Assembly (NCBI GenBank): GCA_964412785.1
Contig: CAYPQD010000047.1
Coordinates: forward strand, 1 to 18,935
DNA from: UBA5336 sp964412785
GTDB lineage: Bacteria > Pseudomonadota > Alphaproteobacteria > Caulobacterales > Hyphomonadaceae
Direction of reading: 5' to 3'
Length of the DNA: 18,935 bases
Part shown: positions 1-7,282 of the stretch, piece after piece
Numbering within the stretch: position 1 is the first letter of the stretch
Layout: every line of letters starts with the position of its first letter
Notes under the pieces: model-generated
The model's database searches: none
What the model saw: the letters and a program-made list of their open reading frames with translations, nothing else
What the model was told of the DNA's origin: nothing
Made by a program: the position numbers and the translations under genes

Positions 1-1
1 C

Positions 2-118
2 ACCGACCAGACGCTGGCCTATGACTGCGATGCGCAGGTCATCCTGTTCGGCCCCGATGGCGGCATCACCGAGATCACCCCGCAATACCCGGGTCTCTCG
101 ATCGTCGATATCAAGTAA
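2..118 (+). CDS. C-terminal fragment of an unrecognised protein
   Basis: The last 38 codons of a gene that begins before the window. The frame starting at base 2 is open and ends in TAA at 116-118. The peptide includes DCDAQVILFGPDGGITEI and ends PGLSIVDIK, with no membrane segment and one cysteine. I do not recognise the family. A strong intrinsic terminator 27 bases further on supports a genuine gene end here. Since a type II secretion cluster follows, it could be another secretion gene, but the tail resembles neither a secretin nor a pseudopilin that I know. Confidence 0.6.
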   Translation, partial: TDQTLAYDCDAQVILFGPDGGITEITPQYPGLSIVDIK

Positions 119-144
119 GACTTGTCTCGACTGTAAGAATGGGA

Positions 145-173
145 GGGGGAGCTTCGGCTCCCCCTTTCTCTTT
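145..173 (+). terminator. Intrinsic (rho-independent) terminator with UUCG loop
   Basis: GGGGGAGC (145-152), loop TTCG (153-156) and GCTCCCCC (157-164) form a perfect 8-bp GC-rich stem capped by the very stable UUCG tetraloop, followed by a T-rich tract (TTTCTCTTT, 165-173). It lies just after the stop codon of the upstream gene and before gspE, so it should end the upstream transcript. This implies that gspE needs its own promoter downstream of about 173, or is expressed by read-through. Confidence 0.88.
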
Positions 174-205
174 GTCGGGGGTCCGTGGTAGCCATGAAGG
201 GGTGT

Positions 206-233
206 TGCTCCAGGCCGTGTCTGGCCTGGAGCA
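206..233 (+). repeat. Perfect inverted repeat (hairpin) abutting the gspE start
   Basis: GCTCCAGGCC (207-216) and GGCCTGGAGC (223-232) are exact reverse complements around a 6-base spacer (GTGTCT). T206 and A233 extend the stem to 11 bp. A233 is the first base of an in-frame ATG that could start gspE. No T-run follows, so this is not a classical terminator. It could be a leader hairpin affecting translation, a protein-binding palindrome, or one copy of a dispersed intergenic palindrome. Confidence 0.7.
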
Positions 234-1987
234 TGTCCGGTTCAACCTGGAGATATCCACGCCCCGTGCCCGCCGACACTGTCCACCTCACAGAGACCGG
301 CTCGCTCGCAGAGCGCCTCGTGGCCCGCGGCCTTGTCGGGGCCGTCGAGCTCGAGCGAGCCCGCGAACTGCAGGCGCGGACCGGCACCCGCCTGACAACA
401 GCGCTTCTGCGACTTGGCTGCCTTGGTGAGGCGCAGCTCCTGAGGGTCTATGGCGAAATGCTCGGCTGGCCGCTGCTCGACAGCGATGCCATGCCGGCAA
501 CCGCCGGCGAGATGCTGGCCCTGATACAGGACACCGCCATCCCGCTCGACTGGTGGATTGACCAGTCCGTGATCGCCTGGCGCGATGCTGCAGGTCAGGT
601 CTGGATGACCGCCCGCGACCCGGTCGACCCGCTGGTCCAGGAAACCTGCCTGGAAGCCTTCGGCGCCGCGCTGCAGCCCGCCCTCGCACGCGGCCAGTCG
701 ATCGAGCGCTGCCTGGAACTCCTGCGCCGCCACCGCCGCAGCGAGAGCGAAACCAGCCTGTTCGCTGACCCTGAGACCCTGTCGGATCTCGCCGACGACG
801 CGCCGACCATCGAATTCGTCAATTCCATGCTCGCCCAGGCCGCCGAGGAGGGCGCCTCCGACATCCATATCGAGCCGCGCGGGGATGATTTCGTTGTCCG
901 CTACCGGGTCGATGGCGTCCTCAATGACCGGATCGTGCAGCCGCGCGAGCGCTATGAGGCCGTGCTGTCGCGGATCAAGCTGATGTCGGGGATCGACATC
1001 GCCGAGCGCCGCCTGCCCCAGGATGGCCGCCAGGCGGTGCGCTTCAATGGCCAGGCCTTCGACCTGCGCGTCTCGACCCTGCCGGGCATGGGCGGCGAGA
1101 GCCTCGTCATCCGCCTGCTGCCGAAGACCGGCCGCAGCCTGTCGCTGGAAGGCCTCGGCTTTGCCGGTGAGGACCTGCGCAAGTTCCGCGAGGCGGCGTC
1201 CGCGCCCGACGGCATCATCCTCGTCACCGGCCCCACCGGGTCGGGCAAGACGACCTCGCTCTACGCCGCGCTCAGCGAGATCAACACCGGCGAGAAGAAG
1301 ATCGTCACGGTGGAGGACCCGATCGAGTATGACCTGCCGCGCGTCTTCCAGGCGCAGGTCAATGCCGAAATTGAGTATACCTTCGCCCGGGCGCTCCGCT
1401 CGATCCTGCGACAGGATCCCGACGTCATCATGATCGGCGAGATCCGCGACACCGAGACCGCGCAGATCGCCGTGCAGGCGGCGCTCACCGGCCACACGGT
1501 GTTTTCGACCCTGCACACCACCAATGCGCTCGGAGCCGCCATCCGGCTGATCGACATGGGCGTGGAGCCCTACCGCGTCGCCGCCTCGGTCCGCGCGCTG
1601 ACCGCCCAGCGCCTCGTCCGGCAGCTGTGTCCGGCCTGCCGCCGCCCCGCCGAGGCACCGCCGGTCCATGGCGTCGAGCACCTTGAGGAGCGCCTCGCGG
1701 CCACGCCGGCGGCCTGGTCGGAGGCGGTCGGCTGCGTCGCGTGTCACGGCACCGGCTATGCCGGCCGGATCGGCCTGTTCGAGATCGCCCTGATGACGCC
1801 TGACCTGCAGGATGTTGTCGCCCGTGGCGCCCGGCTCGACGAGATGCAGCGCGTGGCCACCGCCAATGGCCTGCGCACCCTGCGAGAGGATGGCTATCTC
1901 AAGGCGCGCCGTGGCGAGACGGCCTGGCGGGAGGTGCTGCGCGTCACCGGCGCAGCCGACGTGATCGAGGACGTCGCCGAGGAATGA
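233..1987 (+). CDS. gspE: Type II secretion ATPase GspE
   Basis: Cytoplasmic hexameric ATPase that powers pseudopilus assembly in type II secretion. Numbered from ATG 233 (584 aa), an N-terminal GspE/MshEN-type domain is followed by Walker A GPTGSGKT at 333-340, the Walker B region DVIMIGEIRD at about 397-406, and a zinc-binding four-cysteine module (CPAC at 466/469, CVAC at 501/504) typical of GspE. The start is uncertain. GTG 185 and ATG 194 are in frame, but lie within 21 bases of an upstream terminator. ATG 233 sits on the hairpin, and GTG 266 is also possible. None has a well-spaced ribosome site, and recognisable homology begins only at SLAERLVARGLV. The stop overlaps the gspF start by 4 bases (ATGA), indicating translational coupling. 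Confidence 0.95.
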   Translation: MSGSTWRYPRPVPADTVHLTETGSLAERLVARGLVGAVELERARELQARTGTRLTTALLRLGCLGEAQLLRVYGEMLGWPLLDSDAMPATAGEMLALIQDTAIPLDWWIDQSVIAWRDAAGQVWMTARDPVDPLVQETCLEAFGAALQPALARGQSIERCLELLRRHRRSESETSLFADPETLSDLADDAPTIEFVNSMLAQAAEEGASDIHIEPRGDDFVVRYRVDGVLNDRIVQPRERYEAVLSRIKLMSGIDIAERRLPQDGRQAVRFNGQAFDLRVSTLPGMGGESLVIRLLPKTGRSLSLEGLGFAGEDLRKFREAASAPDGIILVTGPTGSGKTTSLYAALSEINTGEKKIVTVEDPIEYDLPRVFQAQVNAEIEYTFARALRSILRQDPDVIMIGEIRDTETAQIAVQAALTGHTVFSTLHTTNALGAAIRLIDMGVEPYRVAASVRALTAQRLVRQLCPACRRPAEAPPVHGVEHLEERLAATPAAWSEAVGCVACHGTGYAGRIGLFEIALMTPDLQDVVARGARLDEMQRVATANGLRTLREDGYLKARRGETAWREVLRVTGAADVIEDVAEE

Positions 1988-3186
1988 CCGCATTCGACTA
2001 TGAAGCGCTCGATGCCAACGCCAACCTCGCCCGCGGGGTCATCGAGGCCGCCTCACGGCGCGACGCAATACGCCAGCTTGAAGCGCGCGCCCTGCAGCCG
2101 ACACGGATCGAACCGGCGCAACGCCGCGCGGCACGTGGCGTGCTGCGGCGCAAGCCCTCAGCGCGCGAGCAGGCAAAGTTCATGCGCCAGCTCGCGACCC
2201 TTCTGTCGGCCGGGCTGACGCTGGAGGACACCCTTCGCGCCCTCAGGGAGGCGCAGAGCCACCCGGCGCTCGATGCCGCTGTCGGCATGATCAGCCAGAA
2301 GCTCCGGCGCGGCGAGCGATTCGCCCCCGCGATGAAGGAGGCCCTGCCCGACCTGCCGGTCTTTGTCGGTCGCCTTGCCGAGGTCGGCGAGGAAACCGGC
2401 GAGCTGGCGGTCAACCTCACCCGCGCGGCCGACCAGCTCGACTATGACCTCGACACCAGTGCGCAGGTCCGCTCCGCCCTCACCTACCCCGCCCTTCTCA
2501 TCATAACCGGCATCGGCGCGGTCGGCTTCATGTTCACCGCCGTTGTGCCGCGTTTCGCCGACCTGGTGGAAGGCGACGCTGAGGGCGTGCCGCTGGTCTC
2601 GCGCCTCGTCATCCGCTTCGGCCTCGCCATTTCCGAGAACGCCGCCGCCGTCGGGCTCGGGCTTGTCGGGCTCGTCCTCGCCACTGCCGCGATCAGCCAG
2701 AACCAGGGGGCCCGCCAGGCCGTCTACAGCCTGCTGCTGGGGCTGCCCCTTGTGGGCGGCCTGCTGCGCGGCGCTGAAACCGGCCGCTGGGCGGGCCTGA
2801 TGGGGACGCTGCTCGCCGCCCGGGTGCCGCTCACGCGCGCACTCGCCATGGCGGAGGATGCGGTGAGATACCGGGCCATGCGCCTGCCACTGGGCCGGGC
2901 CGTGCGCGAGGTGAAGAGCGGCGCCCCGCTATCGGCAGCGCTCTCCAGTTTCGCCAATCTCGATCGCGGCGTGATCGATCTCATCCGTGTCGGCGAGGCG
3001 TCCGGCACGCTGGACCGGATGCTCACCACCGCGTCCGGTCTCTATGCCAAGGAATCGGCTGAGCGGACCAAGCGCGTCCTGTCTCTGATCGAACCCCTTG
3101 CAATCCTGATCATTGGCGGGATTGTCGGCCTGATCGTGATCTCCATCATCCTCGCATTGACGAGCGCCTATGACGTTGCCCAGTAA
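1984..3186 (+). CDS. gspF: Type II secretion inner-membrane platform protein GspF
   Basis: A 400-aa polytopic inner-membrane protein that forms the assembly platform with GspE, GspL and GspM; 400 aa is the usual family length. Two GspF repeats are visible, each with the hallmark VGE-x-(S/T)-G-x-L motif (VGEETGEL at 134-141 and VGEASGTL at 336-343). Three hydrophobic segments lie at about 166-189, 219-238 and 370-393, the expected GspF topology. It starts inside the gspE stop (ATGA). The gspG start follows its stop by 25 bases, consistent with a gspE-F-G-H operon. Confidence 0.95.
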   Translation: MTAFDYEALDANANLARGVIEAASRRDAIRQLEARALQPTRIEPAQRRAARGVLRRKPSAREQAKFMRQLATLLSAGLTLEDTLRALREAQSHPALDAAVGMISQKLRRGERFAPAMKEALPDLPVFVGRLAEVGEETGELAVNLTRAADQLDYDLDTSAQVRSALTYPALLIITGIGAVGFMFTAVVPRFADLVEGDAEGVPLVSRLVIRFGLAISENAAAVGLGLVGLVLATAAISQNQGARQAVYSLLLGLPLVGGLLRGAETGRWAGLMGTLLAARVPLTRALAMAEDAVRYRAMRLPLGRAVREVKSGAPLSAALSSFANLDRGVIDLIRVGEASGTLDRMLTTASGLYAKESAERTKRVLSLIEPLAILIIGGIVGLIVISIILALTSAYDVAQ

Positions 3187-3211
3187 CCCCAGTCGTCCAG
3201 GAGTAAGACCC

Positions 3212-3652
3212 ATGACCCGCCATAACGACCGCCGGTCGCGACAGGCCGGCTACACCCTGATGGAAATGCTGATCGTGCTCGTGATCATAGGCCTGCTTGC
3301 CGGTCTCGTTGGCCCCCGCCTTCTGACCTATCTTGATCGCTCCAAGCACACGACAGCCGAAGCGCAGATCAAGATGCTGCGGACCGCCGTGGAGAGCCTG
3401 CGGGTCGATATCGGGCGCTATCCCACAAGCGAGGAAGGCCTTAGCCTGCTCACAGAGAACGCGATCAACCATGACAACTGGTTCGGGCCATATCTCGAAA
3501 ATGACGTGCCGCTCGACCCGTGGGGCGAGCGCTACCGCTATGCCCCCGCGTCGACGGGCTCGGGAGACTTCCATCTCTACAGTTTCGGCGCGGACCTCAC
3601 CCGCGGCGGTACAGGCTCTGACCGTGACATCGGCAACCCGCCGGCAGGCTGA
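3212..3652 (+). CDS. gspG: Major pseudopilin GspG
   Basis: Major pseudopilin of the type II secretion pseudopilus. ATG 3212 is chosen because AGGAG (3199-3203) sits 8 bases upstream; an earlier in-frame start at 3170 would add 14 residues and overlap gspF. The 146-aa precursor has a 13-residue basic leader ending in Gly13, then the methylated hydrophobic helix beginning YTLMEML with Glu at +5. Position +1 is Tyr rather than the usual Phe. The C-terminal half carries the GspG pattern PLDPWGERYRY (100-110) and the calcium-loop region GADLTRGGTGSDRDI (127-141). It needs processing by a prepilin peptidase (GspO) that is not encoded in the window. Confidence 0.95.
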   Translation: MTRHNDRRSRQAGYTLMEMLIVLVIIGLLAGLVGPRLLTYLDRSKHTTAEAQIKMLRTAVESLRVDIGRYPTSEEGLSLLTENAINHDNWFGPYLENDVPLDPWGERYRYAPASTGSGDFHLYSFGADLTRGGTGSDRDIGNPPAG

Positions 3653-3656
3653 CCGG

Positions 3657-4115
3657 GTGGTTCGCGCTAGCGCCCGCGAGGCGGGCTTCACCCTGGTCGA
3701 GACGTTGATAACCGTGACCATTCTCGCGATTATGGTGTCGGTGACCGGCCTTGCTGCCCTGCGCCTCTACGCGGCCTATGAGGCCGATGCCCATGCCCAG
3801 CTGCTCGCCAGCGAGATTGCGACCCTGCCGGCACGCGCCGTCACCGGCGGACGGGACCTCGCCCTGATGCCGCTTGCCGACGCCGACGCAGAGGTGGCAG
3901 CGCGCACTGAGCCCACCACGCCGCCCGCCGGTGCGCGACCGGTCAGCCTGCCGGATGGGCCGTTCCGCGTGATCGTCGATGCTCCTCTTGTTTTCCAGGC
4001 GACCGGCGGCTGCCGCGGTGGCCAGCTGCGGCTCGCCCATGAGCGGCCGGAACGCGACCGGGTCTACGAGATCCGGCCCCCGGCTTGCCGGTTGGTCCGG
4101 ACCGACGCGCGCTGA
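3657..4115 (+). CDS. gspH: Minor pseudopilin GspH
   Basis: A type IV pilin-like protein of 152 aa if started at GTG 3657, 4 bases after the gspG stop; GTG 3624 is an in-frame alternative. The leader ends REAG, followed by FTLVETLITVTILAIM with Glu at +5 (residue 15), so prepilin peptidase cleavage after Gly10 is expected. The position after gspG, the length and the C-terminal pattern with a Gly-rich turn (GGCRGGQLRL) point to GspH rather than GspI, which is usually about 120 aa, but the family call is less certain than the pilin-like class. Two cysteines (119 and 144) flank the C-terminal strands and could form a disulfide in the periplasm. Confidence 0.8.
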   Translation: MVRASAREAGFTLVETLITVTILAIMVSVTGLAALRLYAAYEADAHAQLLASEIATLPARAVTGGRDLALMPLADADAEVAARTEPTTPPAGARPVSLPDGPFRVIVDAPLVFQATGGCRGGQLRLAHERPERDRVYEIRPPACRLVRTDAR

Positions 4116-4118
4116 CCC

Positions 4119-4616
4119 TTATTCTGTCTGGCCGTCAAACAGGCTGAACGTCTCTGTCTTGCCCGCCTTCTCCAGCCTGATCGTGACACCGCGGATGGAA
4201 CGGATCGTCCAGCCATCGGGCGTCGTGTCACCGACGCCCATCACCGTGCCGATCACCTGGCTGTTGTCGGCCGGACGGGTGGAGACCTTCGGCACGCCAT
4301 CGGCGCGCACGACGCTGGTAAAGCGGGTGACGCCGACCACCCTGCCCGGCCCGTCATCCTCAAGCGCCAGGCTCGCCAGGCTTTCTGCCTGGTCCGCCGC
4401 CGGCGGTGGCGCTCCGCCAAACGGGTAGCGCGGGCCGAGCGTCGCCGCAGCAGAGGTGAACTCGCCAGCACTCGCGACGGCCAGCGACCAGTTCGGCGCG
4501 CGCACGTCATTGCCGGTCTGCGGCTTCGGATCCACCAGCCAGCGCGCCAGTAGCATCGCGCCGAGAAACGCGATCAGGACAAGCCCCACCGGCCGGATCA
4601 TGCCGCCGCGGCTCAC
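4119..4616 (-). CDS. GspC/GspN-like type II secretion protein (single TM plus HR-like domain)
   Basis: Last gene of the minus-strand secretion set. Start GTG 4616 overlaps the gspM stop (GTGA); ATG 4601 is an alternative. The 165-aa protein has one N-terminal membrane segment (about 9-27), a Pro/Ala-rich linker, and a periplasmic domain at about 90-160. The portion VGDTTPDGWTIRSI...GVTIRL...GKTETFSL resembles the homology region (HR) of GspC, which links the inner-membrane platform to the secretin. It has no room for the PDZ or coiled-coil module found after the HR in many GspC proteins. Gene position after gspM would suggest the name gspN, so I leave the symbol open. The stop is 3 bases from the convergent gspH stop. 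Confidence 0.65.
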   Translation of the reverse strand: MSRGGMIRPVGLVLIAFLGAMLLARWLVDPKPQTGNDVRAPNWSLAVASAGEFTSAAATLGPRYPFGGAPPPAADQAESLASLALEDDGPGRVVGVTRFTSVVRADGVPKVSTRPADNSQVIGTVMGVGDTTPDGWTIRSIRGVTIRLEKAGKTETFSLFDGQTE

Positions 4617-5209
4617 CGGAACCGCTCCGTCGCGACTGGCCCGTCGGTAACCTCATAGGGAAAGACCAGGGTGGCGGTGAGGGTGAGACCAGTGGATGTG
4701 GTGCGCACGTCGATCTCCCTTACGGAAATGTGCGGCGTGTTTGTCTCCACACTTTGAAGGAAGGCCCAGACGGCCTTTTCGTTGGTGCGTGCCACCACGT
4801 CGGCGATGAAGGCGCGACGGTCGCCAATTTCGGCTTCGGACTCCTGGAAGCGGATCTGTGCCTCGCGGCCAAGAGAGCCGACTGCGGCGGCCTGCAGCCA
4901 GCTCTGCGCGCGTGCCCGCACGATGCCAGCCGAGGAGCCTTTCCAGAGTGCCGCTTGCAGCACATCGAGGCGCTCGCGAGCGGCCTGGCGCCGCTCGGTC
5001 CAGTCAACGCCGGAAACGGCCAGAGCCTGCTCTGCCCGCCGGGTTTCCGCTTCTGCAAGCGTTGCCCGCCGCGCTGTGACCGCCTCGCCTGAGACCAGCC
5101 AGAGCTGCACCAGCACGATCACGGCAATGGCGACAAGGCCGAGCTGGATGACGGGCCGGTTTAGATCCGCGCGCAGGCGGTCGAGCTGGGTTTCGGGCGC
5201 GTCGATCAT
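4613..5209 (-). CDS. gspM: Type II secretion platform protein GspM
   Basis: A 198-aa bitopic inner-membrane protein. A short cytoplasmic N-terminus is followed by one membrane helix at about 20-40, a charged, probably coiled-coil stretch (about 45-95), and a periplasmic C-terminal domain expected to be ferredoxin-like, as in GspM. Sequence conservation in this family is low. The call depends on topology and on the position directly after gspL, with an ATGA overlap at 5206-5209, and before the GspC-like gene. GspM stabilises GspL and forms part of the platform that couples GspE to pseudopilus growth. Confidence 0.8.
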   Translation of the reverse strand: MIDAPETQLDRLRADLNRPVIQLGLVAIAVIVLVQLWLVSGEAVTARRATLAEAETRRAEQALAVSGVDWTERRQAARERLDVLQAALWKGSSAGIVRARAQSWLQAAAVGSLGREAQIRFQESEAEIGDRRAFIADVVARTNEKAVWAFLQSVETNTPHISVREIDVRTTSTGLTLTATLVFPYEVTDGPVATERFR

Positions 5210-6312
5210 GCGTCGGGGTCTCCCTGCGGCGTCTGCGGCACGGCGAGGCCAGCACGCACAGTGAGACTGCCCTGTACCGGATCGGGCTCGATCAGAACGC
5301 TGTCGAACAGGCCGAGCGCCTCCAGCCGGGCCACCATCGCCTCACCCTCCGGCAAAGGGTCGGCAGAGAACACAGCCGTCACCTCGCCCATCACGAGGAC
5401 AAACCGCTCCACCGTCACCGGCGTGTCGATGGCATCGAGAAGGACGCTCAGGATACCGGACGGTGTCGGCGTCGACAGGCTCGCGGCCAGATCCTCGCCC
5501 TGGCGGCGGATCGCCTCGGCGGCGCGGCGATCGCGGACGAACCGCTCCGCGTCTGCCTCGGTGGACGCGATTTGCGCTTCGATGCGGCCAAGCTCGGCGC
5601 CAAGGGTTGAGAACTCGCCATAGCGCCAGCCCGCGACCGAGGAGAGCGCGCAGGCGGCAACCAGCAGGCGGGTCTGCCAGGACGAGGTGACAATGCGCTG
5701 GACGATCTCGCTGCTCAGCGCCGTCATTCCCCACGGCCGCGCCAGCCAGGGCGTCTCTGCAATGCGCGGCAGGCGGATATCGTCGAGGCCCGCACCCTGG
5801 GCGAACAGGGCCCATTCCTCCGGCGAGGGCACGCCAGGCCACCAGCGGCTTGCCATCAGCGAGCCGTCCTGCCAGACCTGCCCGTCAAAGCCGTCGACGC
5901 CTTCCACAAGGCGCGGGCCGTCCTCGTCGGGCGCGGCGATGAACAGGGTCTCGGGCAGGACCAGCCACCCCTTGCCGTCGCTGCCATCGGGAAAGGCCAC
6001 CCCCTCCTTGTCCCAGCTCCAGTTGAGGGCATGGCCCGGCCGCCAGACAGTCTGCACGCCGGCCTCGGCATAGGGAGTTCGGCTCTCCACCTTCAGCCGG
6101 ACGGCACGGGTCTCGGCCCCGCGCGGCGCCCCTCGGGTGCGCTCCACCCGGAGAAACCGGCAGCGCCCGCGCGACAGGACGACAAGACGCGAGCGGCCGA
6201 TCAGGTCCGCCCCAACATGGCGGCCATCAACGGTAAGGAAAACGGCGCGTCGGGTCGCTGGCGACCGCCCGGCGGTCTGCCGACCGCTCAGATGCATCTC
6301 CTGCGAGGTCAT
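5206..6312 (-). CDS. gspL: Type II secretion platform protein GspL
   Basis: Platform protein that recruits GspE to the inner membrane. From ATG 6312 it is 368 aa: a cytoplasmic N-terminal region (about 1-205) expected to be actin-like, one weak hydrophobic segment (about 214-229), then a charged coiled-coil-like stretch and a periplasmic domain at about 285-355. ATG 6363 is in frame but would lengthen the overlap with gspK from 86 to 137 bases. ATG 6297 has GGAG immediately adjacent, with no spacing. A start downstream of the gspK stop is unlikely because the recognisable N-terminus (RAVFLTVDGRHVG) begins within the overlap. The family call rests on context plus topology. Confidence 0.8.
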   Translation of the reverse strand: MTSQEMHLSGRQTAGRSPATRRAVFLTVDGRHVGADLIGRSRLVVLSRGRCRFLRVERTRGAPRGAETRAVRLKVESRTPYAEAGVQTVWRPGHALNWSWDKEGVAFPDGSDGKGWLVLPETLFIAAPDEDGPRLVEGVDGFDGQVWQDGSLMASRWWPGVPSPEEWALFAQGAGLDDIRLPRIAETPWLARPWGMTALSSEIVQRIVTSSWQTRLLVAACALSSVAGWRYGEFSTLGAELGRIEAQIASTEADAERFVRDRRAAEAIRRQGEDLAASLSTPTPSGILSVLLDAIDTPVTVERFVLVMGEVTAVFSADPLPEGEAMVARLEALGLFDSVLIEPDPVQGSLTVRAGLAVPQTPQGDPDA

Positions 6313-7282
6313 CGCCTGCCTGTCTCCAGCTTGCCCACCGCACATCGACCGGACGGGTATCACTGCCCAGTGATACCTTCAAGCGACGCTCCAGAACCCG
6401 CCCAGTCAGCGGTCCCTTCACCCTGAGGATCGGATCGGACGATGTCGAGATGGTGAACACATCCAGCTGCATGATCTCGGTGAGGCCGGTCGCCTCGGCC
6501 CTTTCAAGCAGGAGGGTGACCGGTTCGGCCTCTCGCAGGGCGACAAAGCGGGCAAGGTCGGCCGCGCCGGCGTCAAGCATTACCGCAGCCACAGCAGGGG
6601 TCAGGGCATTGAGGTTGTAGCGGCTGCGCCTCTGGGCGCTGAACAGGGTGGTCAATGGCGGCAGCCGGCCGGCGGCCGCCGCATCACGCCAGGCGGGAAT
6701 GTCGAGCAGGCTGAATGGCGAGGTCGGCGGAGCGTCAAGGGGTCCGGGCAGGCCGCGCCCGCGATAGGCCGATGCCTCCGCGCCGCCAGGACGCACATTG
6801 CCATCGGCGTCCATGTAGTCCATCGCCGCAGCCGCCAGGGTGCGGGCCTCGTCGCGCTCCAGCCCGGATGTCAAGAGGACCTGCACGATCCGGCTCTCGC
6901 CCACCCGGTCAAGGCTCATCAGCCCGGCGGTATCCTGCACCGCCACCCTGCCGAGCCCGGCAAACGCCTGCCAGCGGCCGTCTGCCGGCAGGATCGGCGT
7001 GCCCGCCGGCAGCTGGCTGACCGAGGCCATCACCCCGCCCTGGCGCAGGGCGTAGCCGCCGGGCGCGCGCGGGCTGGCGGCGACGAGGAAGGTCAGCGAT
7101 TGCATGGCATTGTGGACGGCAATGTCGTCCTCGAACCGGTCCGCCGCATCGATGGCGGCCTTCTGGGTGCGCAGGACAGCTGTCGCCCCCAACGTGAACA
7201 GGAGCGAGAGCACCGCAATCACGATCAGCACGGTCGGCAGGATGAAGCCCTCGGAGGGGCGGGACACGGAGCGCGATGTCAC
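6227..7282 (-). CDS. gspK: Minor pseudopilin GspK
   Basis: Large minor pseudopilin, 351 aa, expected to cap the pseudopilus with GspI and GspJ. The start is GTG 7282, overlapping the gspJ stop (GTGA). The leader ends PSEG, followed by FILPTVLIVIAVLSLLF; position +5 is Thr instead of Glu, as is normal for GspK. The long globular domain contains the calcium-site-like region DYMDADGNVRPGGAE (155-169) and the Y-x-G-x-G-LPGPLD stretch after it, both characteristic. The C-terminus runs 86 bases or more into gspL in another frame. Its last 35 or so residues are Arg/Asp-rich and less family-like. Confidence 0.92.
   Translation of the reverse strand: MTSRSVSRPSEGFILPTVLIVIAVLSLLFTLGATAVLRTQKAAIDAADRFEDDIAVHNAMQSLTFLVAASPRAPGGYALRQGGVMASVSQLPAGTPILPADGRWQAFAGLGRVAVQDTAGLMSLDRVGESRIVQVLLTSGLERDEARTLAAAAMDYMDADGNVRPGGAEASAYRGRGLPGPLDAPPTSPFSLLDIPAWRDAAAAGRLPPLTTLFSAQRRSRYNLNALTPAVAAVMLDAGAADLARFVALREAEPVTLLLERAEATGLTEIMQLDVFTISTSSDPILRVKGPLTGRVLERRLKVSLGSDTRPVDVRWASWRQAGDDLAGDASERSADRRAVASDPTRRFPYR

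Noticed and set aside
242..1993. Long open frame of 583 codons on the minus strand opposite gspE
   Set aside because: It mirrors the codon frame of a clear GspE with intact Walker motifs. Long antisense open frames are expected in GC-rich genes, and the translation is low-complexity Gly/Arg/Asp/Leu.
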